Shown here: positions 6,519 through 12,060 of the stretch, piece by piece
Layout of the letters: each line of letters opens with the position of its first letter
How positions within the stretch are numbered: the first letter of the stretch is position 1
DNA from: Actinomycetota bacterium
Lineage (GTDB): Bacteria > Actinomycetota > Humimicrobiia > Humimicrobiales > Humimicrobiaceae
NCBI GenBank assembly: GCA_016870675.1
Contig: VGAU01000031.1
Span: 1-12,060, forward strand
Direction: 5' to 3'
DNA length: 12,060 nt
Program-made: the position numbers and the translations under genes
Notes under the pieces: generated by a model
Databases searched by the model: none
Seen by the model: the letters and a program-made list of their open reading frames with translations, nothing else
What the model was told of the DNA's origin: nothing

Positions 6519-8207
6519 TTACTCACTACTCCTTCTTCTAACACCTAAAAATCCGGGCGTGTTTATTCTTGAGATACCCGACATCAGGAATATAATAGAC
6601 CTGGTAAATAATAGACTGACTACCATACTTATCACAACACCCAGACTTAAAGTAACCGCAAAACCTCTTATTGGACCGGTGCCAAACCTATATAATGCCG
6701 CTGCTGTAATTAAAGTGGTTACATTAGAATCGACAATAGTTCTTAACGCATTCTTAAAGCCGTATCCGATAGCAATCCTTGGAGATTTAGACTTTATTAT
6801 TTCCTCTTTTATTCTTTCAAAAATAATTACATTTGCATCCACTGCCATTCCTATGGTCAATATAATTCCGGCAATTCCCGGTAGTGTCAGAGCTGCGCCG
6901 ATCCCTGAGATTATGCCCCAGAATATTATAATATAGATTATCAGGCCTAAAGCCGAATAAATCCCCAAACCCTTATAATAAAATAACATAAATACTATAA
7001 TTAGAATAAAGCCAATTATCCCGGCATATAAACCCTTGTTTAAAGAATCCATTCCAAGAGTAGGTCCGACAAAGGTGACCTCTTCTTCGTGCAAATTTAC
7101 AGGCAATGCTCCAGTCTGCAGAACAAGCTCGACATTTTTTGCTTCTTCTATACTATCGATACCGGTAATTTCTGCATCCCCATCCGTGATTGGAACCTTT
7201 ATATACGGTGCGGATTTAATTTCCTCATCCAGCACTATGGCCAGATTCCTGCCAATATTTTCCGAAGTAATTTCTTTAAATATTCCTACTCCTTCATCTT
7301 TAAAACTTAAAGCAACTCTTATCTCCCCGTATGTGTCATAACCGGCAGCAACTTTTGCTAATTTATCCCCTGTTAGAAGTACCTGCCCAACCAATGTTGC
7401 GGCACCAGTTCTGGAATCAACCAATATTTCTCCTGTCTCACTTCCATCTTCATAATCAACCAGCAGCAGCTCTCTCGTTTCAGGTTTATAAATTATTTTT
7501 CCTATAACTTTTTCCGGATCAATATTAATATCCACATTAATTTCAGAACCATCACCAGTGCTACTTACTTCTGCATCCGTTTCCTGATTATCCTCTCCAC
7601 TGTATTTAACCAGCAACATTTCTTCACTTTCAGGATCACTTAATAATTCTCCATCTATTTCATACAGGTTTCCGCTAACCAATGCATTTATATCATCAAC
7701 CAGTAAGACTTTTTCGGCGTCAGGATCAATTACTAACTCACCCTTTTCATAATCGAATTTTAAAGTGTCCCAGTTCTGATTCTTTATAGAGATAAATGTT
7801 CCTGTAACCAGCCTGAATTCAAGCTGGGCAGTTTTCCCTATGATTTCTTTTGCTTTGCCTGGATCTTTTTCGCCTGGAATCTGGATCACAATATTATTTG
7901 ATAAATCTTTAGTGACTAACGGCTCTGAAAGACCAAGCCTGTCTATCCTATCCATTATAATAAACATGGCTTGATCCAGGGATTGGGTGGTTACTTCTTC
8001 TCCGCCTCTTTCTGTAGGTTTTAAAATAATCTGGGTGCCGCCTTTAAGGTCAAGCCCCAGATTTATGGATTCTTTAAGGAGACCCAGATTTATGGGTTCT
8101 TTAAGGAGACCCAGATTTATGGGTTCTTTAAGTATATAATAAAGACTTACACTTATCATTGCTATAAATATTGCAATAATAGTTATATGAACTTTTTTAT
8201 TTCTCAT
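6519..8207 (-). CDS. secD: Protein translocase subunit SecD, with enlarged P1 domain
   Basis: SecD partners SecF and YajC in the membrane and acts late in Sec export. Features in order: membrane helix 1 (about 7-25); a repeated LKE[PS]INLGL (26-52) ending in the conserved DLKGG (53-57); the large extracytoplasmic P1 region (about 58-385); five C-terminal helices with GMAVDANVIIFERIKEE, in which Asp457 is the expected proton-relay residue. At 562 residues it is longer than many SecD proteins of low-GC bacteria (roughly 400-450, from memory). The excess sits in an acidic stretch at about 140-272 that holds four copies of a 15-residue motif, plus 18 residues from the N-terminal repeats. The core motifs look intact, so I expect function. 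The ATG lies 5 bases after the yajC stop and lacks a clear ribosome-binding site, suggesting coupling. Confidence 0.95.
   Translation of the reverse strand: MRNKKVHITIIAIFIAMISVSLYYILKEPINLGLLKEPINLGLLKESINLGLDLKGGTQIILKPTERGGEEVTTQSLDQAMFIIMDRIDRLGLSEPLVTKDLSNNIVIQIPGEKDPGKAKEIIGKTAQLEFRLVTGTFISIKNQNWDTLKFDYEKGELVIDPDAEKVLLVDDINALVSGNLYEIDGELLSDPESEEMLLVKYSGEDNQETDAEVSSTGDGSEINVDINIDPEKVIGKIIYKPETRELLLVDYEDGSETGEILVDSRTGAATLVGQVLLTGDKLAKVAAGYDTYGEIRVALSFKDEGVGIFKEITSENIGRNLAIVLDEEIKSAPYIKVPITDGDAEITGIDSIEEAKNVELVLQTGALPVNLHEEEVTFVGPTLGMDSLNKGLYAGIIGFILIIVFMLFYYKGLGIYSALGLIIYIIIFWGIISGIGAALTLPGIAGIILTIGMAVDANVIIFERIKEEIIKSKSPRIAIGYGFKNALRTIVDSNVTTLITAAALYRFGTGPIRGFAVTLSLGVVISMVVSLLFTRSIIFLMSGISRINTPGFLGVRRRSSE
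7389..7742 (-). repeat. Four degenerate 15-codon repeats in the SecD P1 domain
   Basis: Four copies of the pattern G-[EK]-[LI]-[LVI]-x-[DK]-[PS]-x5-[LT]-L-V style occur at SecD residues 156-170, 186-200, 236-250 and 259-273. Each is exactly 15 residues. The copies lie at 7698-7742, 7608-7652, 7458-7502 and 7389-7433. Copies 1 to 3 also share DNA similarity, for example an ACCAG start and a TCAGG core on the plus strand, so they look duplicated. The last copy runs into the conserved segment LVGQVLLTG. The alternating pattern suggests a strand-turn-strand unit (inference). Confidence 0.7.
8052..8132 (-). repeat. 27-bp tandem repeat, three units, inside secD
   Basis: Three head-to-tail units lie at 8052-8078, 8079-8105 and 8106-8132. 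The last two are identical over all 27 bases; the first differs from them at three positions. Each unit encodes nine residues, LKE[PS]INLGL, so the reading frame of secD is kept. The divergent unit is the one joined to the conserved DLKGG motif and is probably the original; the two identical units are probably a recent duplication. Confidence 0.95.
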
Positions 8208-8212
8208 ATTTT

Positions 8213-8632
8213 TTATTGACTTGCTTTCCTGGAAACAGCGCTCTTATTTACTTTTATATCAACGCCACTGGCAATGGTCATTATAATTACATCTTCCCTG
8301 ATATCTTTAATCCTGCCATGAATACCCCCTATGGTAACCACTTCATCGCCTCTTTGTAGACTGGACATTAATTCCTGAGCTTTTTTGGATCTTGTACGCT
8401 GTGGTCTTATAAGTAGAAAATAAAATGCCACCACTAGAATTGCAAGCCAGATCCATGTTCCATAGCTTGTAAATATATTCGCAAAGCCAGTGGGTTCCTG
8501 TGTTTCAGTTCCTTCAGTTGTTGCTCCTTCATTGGTCTGTGTTACCGGAAGACAGGCAACAAACAAAGACCCTACACATATTATCATTACACTGATAATT
8601 AAAATGCTGATAACCCTTTTAGATAATTTCAT
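8213..8632 (-). CDS. yajC: YajC, Sec translocon accessory protein with N-terminal extension
   Basis: YajC is a small membrane protein that associates with SecD-SecF. The family core is clear: a membrane helix (about 58-75) followed by FLLIRPQRTRSKK, QRGDEVVTIGGIHGRI and a basic cytoplasmic tail. This copy has about 50 extra residues in front: a positively charged start, a hydrophobic stretch (about 7-26) ending in LFVAC (Cys27), then a linker rich in Thr, Glu and Gly (30-48). That resembles a signal peptide with an imperfect lipobox. YajC is thought to have its N-terminus outside, so an exported N-terminus agrees with the topology. I chose ATG at 8632 over the GTG two codons upstream because AAGGGG lies 5 bases before the ATG but abuts the GTG. 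Total 139 residues against about 85-110 for usual YajC. Confidence 0.92.
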   Translation of the reverse strand: MKLSKRVISILIISVMIICVGSLFVACLPVTQTNEGATTEGTETQEPTGFANIFTSYGTWIWLAILVVAFYFLLIRPQRTRSKKAQELMSSLQRGDEVVTIGGIHGRIKDIREDVIIMTIASGVDIKVNKSAVSRKASQ

Positions 8633-8637
8633 ATTCA

Positions 8638-8643
8638 CCCCTT
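8638..8643 (-). promoter_or_regulatory. Ribosome-binding site of yajC
   Basis: AAGGGG on the minus strand lies 5 bases before the ATG at 8632. It overlaps an in-frame GTG at 8638, which makes that GTG an unlikely start. Confidence 0.6.
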
Positions 8644-8671
8644 AAAAATTTTTTAAAAATCAAATATTACC

Positions 8672-8699
8672 ATTATAACTTTTTTAAAAATTTTGCAAA
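8672..8699 (-). promoter_or_regulatory. Possible promoter of the yajC-secDF operon
   Basis: In the 80-base gap between tgt and yajC the minus strand reads TTTGCA, 16 bases, then TATAAT. The -10 box is a perfect match; the -35 matches 4 of 6. It sits about 40 bases before the start codon. The gap is strongly AT-rich, so the match could be chance. Confidence 0.4.
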
Positions 8700-8712
8700 T
8701 AAATAATTTATT

Positions 8713-9840
8713 TTATTTTTCATTTCTATTGTATTTATTTATAAAATCCAATCTGAAACTTTCAAAATCTCCTGATATTATAGCATCTCTTGATTGATTG
8801 ACTAAATTAAAAATAAAATACAGATTATGAATTGTAAGAAGCACGCTTGATAGTATTTCTTTGCTTTTAAACAAATGTTTAATATAAGATCTTGTGTAAT
8901 TTCTGCAAGTATAGCAATTGCATTTTTCATCCAGTGGATTGAAATCACAAGTATATTTTTTATTTTTTATATTTATCCTTCCTACATATGTAAAAGCACT
9001 GCCATTTCTGGAAATTCTTGTAGGCATTGCACAATCAAACATATCTACTCCACTGCTTATAGCTTCCACTATTCCTACCGGGTCACCCAATCCCATAAAA
9101 TATAGCGGTTTTTTATTATCCAAAAATTCAACAGTATAGTTTAAAATATCAATAGTTTGAGCTCTTTTTTCACCTACACTTAATCCACCTATTGCTATGC
9201 CGTCAAAGTCCATCCCGGATATGGACTGGGCGCAAAATTTTCTTAAATTCTTTATAAATCCACCCTGAACTATACCAAATATCCTTGCCTTTTCATCAAA
9301 ATTAATTTTATTTTTTACCTTTAAAGAGACCTCCGCCCACTTAAGGGTTCTTTTAGCCGCATTAAGAGTATAGTTATAATCTTCATTAAAAGGGATGCAT
9401 TCATCAAGAACCATAATAATATCCGAGCCTATCTGATACTGCATTTTTATTACATCTTCGGGAGTAAAAAAATGACTTGATCCATCTATAATTGATTTGA
9501 ATTCCACTCCATTATCAACAATTTTTCTTATTTTGCTAAGGCTGAATACTTGAAATCCCCCACTGTCAGTCAAAATAGTCCTCGTCCAGTTCATAAATTT
9601 ATGGAGCCCGCCTGCTTTTTTAATTACCTTAATTCCTGGCTGAAGATAAAGATGATACAGGTTGCCAAGTATGATTCCACATCCTGCATCATAAAGCTGC
9701 TCATTGGTAACTGCTTTAACTGTTGCTTTGGTACCTACGGGCATAAATACTGGTGTCCTGATGATTCCTCTTTTTGTAGTCATTATTCCTGCCCTGGCAG
9801 ATGACTTGTTATCTTTTTTTATAACTTTGAAAAAATCCAT
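8713..9840 (-). CDS. tgt: tRNA-guanine transglycosylase (queuine/preQ1)
   Basis: This enzyme swaps guanine-34 for preQ1 in the anticodons of tRNAs for Asp, Asn, His and Tyr, the first tRNA-bound step of queuosine synthesis in bacteria. The 375 residues match the bacterial family. Seen: the N-terminal TPVFMPVGT (29-37), TDSGGFQ with catalytic Asp92, the base-recognition region GIAIGGLSVGE (214-224), MGLGDP, and DMFDCAMPTR with Asp269, the likely nucleophile. The zinc site is complete: Cys307, Cys309, Cys312 and His338 (CNCYTC followed by TIHN). The ATG start fits the family N-terminus, although AAAAGGA directly abuts it with no spacer. Its usual partner queA is not next to it; the upstream neighbour is the methyltransferase-ligase fusion gene. 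No preQ1 riboswitch is seen upstream. Confidence 0.96.
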   Translation of the reverse strand: MDFFKVIKKDNKSSARAGIMTTKRGIIRTPVFMPVGTKATVKAVTNEQLYDAGCGIILGNLYHLYLQPGIKVIKKAGGLHKFMNWTRTILTDSGGFQVFSLSKIRKIVDNGVEFKSIIDGSSHFFTPEDVIKMQYQIGSDIIMVLDECIPFNEDYNYTLNAAKRTLKWAEVSLKVKNKINFDEKARIFGIVQGGFIKNLRKFCAQSISGMDFDGIAIGGLSVGEKRAQTIDILNYTVEFLDNKKPLYFMGLGDPVGIVEAISSGVDMFDCAMPTRISRNGSAFTYVGRINIKNKKYTCDFNPLDEKCNCYTCRNYTRSYIKHLFKSKEILSSVLLTIHNLYFIFNLVNQSRDAIISGDFESFRLDFINKYNRNEK

Positions 9841-9995
9841 TCCTTTTCTGTTTAAATTATCTCTTTATATTATTTCGCGCTTAATTATTACTTTCAGGTA
9901 TTTTACAAAATTTATTGTTTTTTAAAATTTAGTGGTTTTATCTACGATATTTAAAGCAGGATATAATATTGATACTGTTGAAATGGGCACATTGC
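9841..9995. other. 155-base intergenic gap between fusion gene and tgt
   Basis: This is the longest gene-free stretch in the window. I see AT-rich direct repeats (AAATTTT-like) but no GC-rich hairpin with a T-run, no preQ1 riboswitch pseudoknot and no convincing promoter. A weak TTGTAA, 15 bases, TAATTA pair on the minus strand is the best promoter candidate for tgt and is not strong enough to call. Confidence 0.4.
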
Positions 9996-11966
9996 TTATT
10001 TTATAATCAATTTTGTTGAATTTAATGATTCAAGTTTTTCTGCAGATTTAAACCTTTTTTCTGATTCTTTTAAAATCATCAGCATCATATCGCTGTATGA
10101 TATATTCCTAATTTTTGCCATTTTAGCCAGATGCCCATCCCAGCACCATCCGGGATTAGGATTAACCTCAAGAAGCTTTGGTTCCCCCTCTGATGTAAGT
10201 CTCCAGTCCAAACGCGCATAATCCTTACAACCAAGTCTTTCAAATAATCTCAATGAACAATCAATAATAAACCTTTCTGTTTCTAATGGTAATTCAGCAG
10301 GAATAGATTTTATTTTCCAGTAAGGCGAATCCTGTAACCATTTTGCTTCATAACCACAAATTCTTGGCAGTTCAGGTGGAAGTTCAGAATAATCCTCTTC
10401 AATTATTGGCAAAACTGTATAAGAGTCGGGAAAATTTCCAATTATTCCTACACTTAAATCTTTTCCTGAAAGAAATTCCTCGATTAGAATAGGTTTGTCA
10501 TATCCAAGTTTATCCCTGATCTCTGAAATTACATTTAAAGTCTTCTCAATACTATAAACTACATTTCTCTGGGTTATTCCAAAACTTGAATCACCAAAGT
10601 TAGGCTTAATAATCATTGGAAAATCAAAAGGAACCTCAAAAGAAGTGTCTCCGGATTTTATAAAAAAAGCCTGCGGGGTCGGAATCCCCATTTCCTCTGC
10701 AATACCTCTTATTAGTGATTTATCATAGCAATGAGCTAAGCACTGCGGTTCGGATCCAGTATACGGAATCCCCAGAACATCTAGCAGAGCTGGTATATGA
10801 AGTTCCTTTGTTGCATCATTACAGTATCCCTCATCACAAAGATTAAATACAAAATCAATCTTTCCTTTTTCCTGCATTTTGATAAGATCTTTAATCATTG
10901 TCTCATGACTATCAAGGTAATGAAACTTATAATTATAATTCTTTTCAATATCTCTTAAAGAATCCTTGAGCTGATCAATAGTATATAAATCATCATCATC
11001 AAACATATAAAATGGTTTCAGGATATCAATCTTACTGGGATCACCCAATAGAATTACAACGTTTTTCAAATGAGGTTTTTTAATTTTTATAGGTGACCAT
11101 TCTTTCTTCGCAATAGCCGAGATGATTATTCTTCTTTCGGTCATACCCAGATCCTGATTTCTCTTTGAATCCGGTGTTATTGTACCATGTGAAATAATAT
11201 TACTGAATCCTGCTTGCTTCAGGAATTCAATTATTTCATCTTTAGCATAAAGCCTTTCAGCATAAAATTGATCTGCAATCACTCCATTGTCAACATCATT
11301 TATTATTTCTCTTGATATTAAACGGGTTTTATCAAAAGATAGTGAGCGTTCACGACATACAAAATACTTTTTATCTATCCATTCCCATGACCTGGATTTA
11401 ATATTTTCCTTTAAATAATCTCCGTCGGATAAATCGATTAAAAATCGGCCCCAGGGTTTTAATACCCTTAAAACTTCCTTAAGTACCATCATATCTTCTT
11501 TAGAAGTTTCAAAATACCCAAAGCTGTTACCCAGGATCATAACTACATCAAATGTGTCAGGAGAATAGGGCAATTTTCTTGCATCACCTTCTCTGAATTT
11601 AATTGTCAAGCTTTCCTTCTTTGCCCTTTGAATTAAGTAATGGGACCTATCCAGTCCTTCGACATGCTTAAATCCCCTGTTTGCAAGTTCTATACAATGA
11701 CGTCCCTGCCCGCAGCACAAGTCTAGTATTTTGTCTTCCGGGGATAAATTTAGAATTTTTATGAATAAATCTACTTCTTTCCTGGTAATCTGTTTATCAT
11801 CTACAACATCGCCATCGGTTTTTAAATAAGTTGAGTTAAAAATAGTCTTCCACCAATCAGGCTTTAGATAATCTTCCAGATTCGATATTGGCCCGATTGT
11901 TTTTCTATAAGAATTTGAATTGGTACTCTTTTGGGGAGGTTCGCAACTTGAAGAATCTCCTTTCAT
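9996..11966 (-). CDS. Methyltransferase fused to a D-Ala-D-Ala-ligase-like ATP-grasp enzyme
   Basis: This 656-residue protein holds two enzymes. Residues about 55-287 form a class I SAM-dependent methyltransferase: motif I ILDLCCGQG (80-88), acidic Asp106 in EGLDRS, GDARKLPY (127-134), and the LGNSFGYF motif (145-152). Residues about 300-640 resemble D-Ala-D-Ala ligases (COG1181 type): VFNLCDEG, ALLDVLGIPYTGS (about 393-405), a DKSLIR segment with GIPTP, KPNFGDSSFG (ATP loop, about 454-463), IEEFLSG, and the catalytic and metal site ARLDWRL...LLEVNPNPGW with Arg585, Asp587, Glu600 and Asn602. Both active sites look intact. The usual GG-S-EREVS signature of true Ddl is missing, so cell-wall Ddl is unlikely. 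It has no signal peptide or membrane segment. Likely roles are methylation plus ATP-driven amide bond formation on one small molecule (inference). The ATG has AGAGGTG 6 bases upstream. Confidence 0.88.
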   Translation of the reverse strand: MKGDSSSCEPPQKSTNSNSYRKTIGPISNLEDYLKPDWWKTIFNSTYLKTDGDVVDDKQITRKEVDLFIKILNLSPEDKILDLCCGQGRHCIELANRGFKHVEGLDRSHYLIQRAKKESLTIKFREGDARKLPYSPDTFDVVMILGNSFGYFETSKEDMMVLKEVLRVLKPWGRFLIDLSDGDYLKENIKSRSWEWIDKKYFVCRERSLSFDKTRLISREIINDVDNGVIADQFYAERLYAKDEIIEFLKQAGFSNIISHGTITPDSKRNQDLGMTERRIIISAIAKKEWSPIKIKKPHLKNVVILLGDPSKIDILKPFYMFDDDDLYTIDQLKDSLRDIEKNYNYKFHYLDSHETMIKDLIKMQEKGKIDFVFNLCDEGYCNDATKELHIPALLDVLGIPYTGSEPQCLAHCYDKSLIRGIAEEMGIPTPQAFFIKSGDTSFEVPFDFPMIIKPNFGDSSFGITQRNVVYSIEKTLNVISEIRDKLGYDKPILIEEFLSGKDLSVGIIGNFPDSYTVLPIIEEDYSELPPELPRICGYEAKWLQDSPYWKIKSIPAELPLETERFIIDCSLRLFERLGCKDYARLDWRLTSEGEPKLLEVNPNPGWCWDGHLAKMAKIRNISYSDMMLMILKESEKRFKSAEKLESLNSTKLIIK

Positions 11967-11972
11967 TTATTA

Positions 11973-11979
11973 CACCTCT
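11973..11979 (-). promoter_or_regulatory. Ribosome-binding site of the fusion gene
   Basis: AGAGGTG on the minus strand, 6 bases before the ATG at 11966, is the strongest ribosome-binding site in the window. It fixes the start of the fusion protein. Confidence 0.75.
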
Positions 11980-12011
11980 TTTTAAATAAAATTTTTATAT
12001 AATTTTTTTTA

Positions 12012-12039
12012 ATATTAATACTTTTATTTCATTTGTAAA
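12012..12039 (-). promoter_or_regulatory. Possible promoter of the fusion gene
   Basis: The minus strand reads TTTACA (5 of 6 to the -35 consensus), 16 bases, then TAATAT (4 of 6 to -10), about 46 bases before the start codon. A run of A and T tracts directly upstream (about 12040-12060) could act as an UP element. The region is extremely AT-rich, so this remains tentative. Confidence 0.4.
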
Positions 12040-12060
12040 CTAAAATTTAAAAAATTTTTT

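Noticed and set aside
6559..6936. 125-residue open frame on the plus strand inside secD
   Set aside because: It is antisense to the conserved membrane half of SecD. Its hydrophobicity reflects the opposite strand, and no promoter or start signal supports it.
8052..8132. Tandem repeat as a CRISPR array
   Set aside because: The units are directly adjacent with no spacers, are in frame with secD and encode protein.
8633..8638. GTG at 8638 as the yajC start
   Set aside because: The ribosome-binding site AAGGGG overlaps this GTG, leaving no spacer; the ATG at 8632 has a 5-base spacer.
8693..8715. AT-only inverted repeat after tgt as a terminator
   Set aside because: The palindrome (AAATAAAT and ATTTATTT) has no GC pairs and a one-base loop, so the RNA hairpin would be too weak. 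It also overlaps the proposed yajC promoter.
9841..9995. preQ1 riboswitch before tgt
   Set aside because: An A-rich stretch (AAAAAAC) resembles the class I tail, but the required GC-containing stem and the C-rich loop are absent.
9996..11966. Fusion gene as a true D-alanine-D-alanine ligase for the cell wall
   Set aside because: The ATP-grasp half lacks the N-terminal Ddl signature and carries a methyltransferase domain, which cell-wall Ddl enzymes do not have.

Overview
The window comes from the chromosome of an AT-rich bacterium. All nine genes lie on the minus strand, so they are transcribed from right to left. The order tgt, yajC, secD, secF, recJ, relA, a glyoxalase-II-like hydrolase, hisS is a housekeeping neighbourhood known from Clostridia and related low-GC anaerobes. 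Ribosome-binding sites of the AGGTG type and several TTG starts fit that picture. The exact phylum cannot be fixed from this window, and an uncultivated relative is as likely as a named clostridium.

Right part (9996-12060): a two-domain protein of unknown substrate, an N-terminal class I SAM methyltransferase fused to a C-terminal ATP-grasp ligase of the D-Ala-D-Ala ligase type. It has its own good ribosome-binding site and a plausible promoter. A 155-base gap with no recognisable RNA element separates it from tgt.

Middle part (5631-9840): tgt (queuosine/preQ1 tRNA modification) is followed by the Sec translocon accessory genes yajC, secD and secF. These three are nearly contiguous. The Sec genes hold the most unusual features: a YajC with an added signal-peptide-like N-terminus, a SecD with a 3 x 9-residue tandem repeat just after its first membrane segment, a second set of four 15-residue repeats in an enlarged P1 domain, and a secD-secF junction with one in-frame stop codon between the two proteins.

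Left part (1-5628): recJ (DHH-family single-strand exonuclease), a bifunctional relA/spoT-type (p)ppGpp synthetase/hydrolase, a metallo-beta-lactamase-fold hydrolase, and hisS, which runs off the left edge without its C-terminal domain. The apt and dtd genes that often sit beside relA in this neighbourhood are absent here.

Together the genes join protein export (YajC/SecD/SecF), DNA repair (RecJ), starvation signalling (Rel) and tRNA charging or modification (HisRS, Tgt). The spacing suggests one long transcription unit from yajC to hisS, perhaps with an extra weak promoter before relA. No gene-free stretch exceeds 300 bases, and I see no tRNA, rRNA, CRISPR array, insertion sequence or convincing intrinsic terminator.
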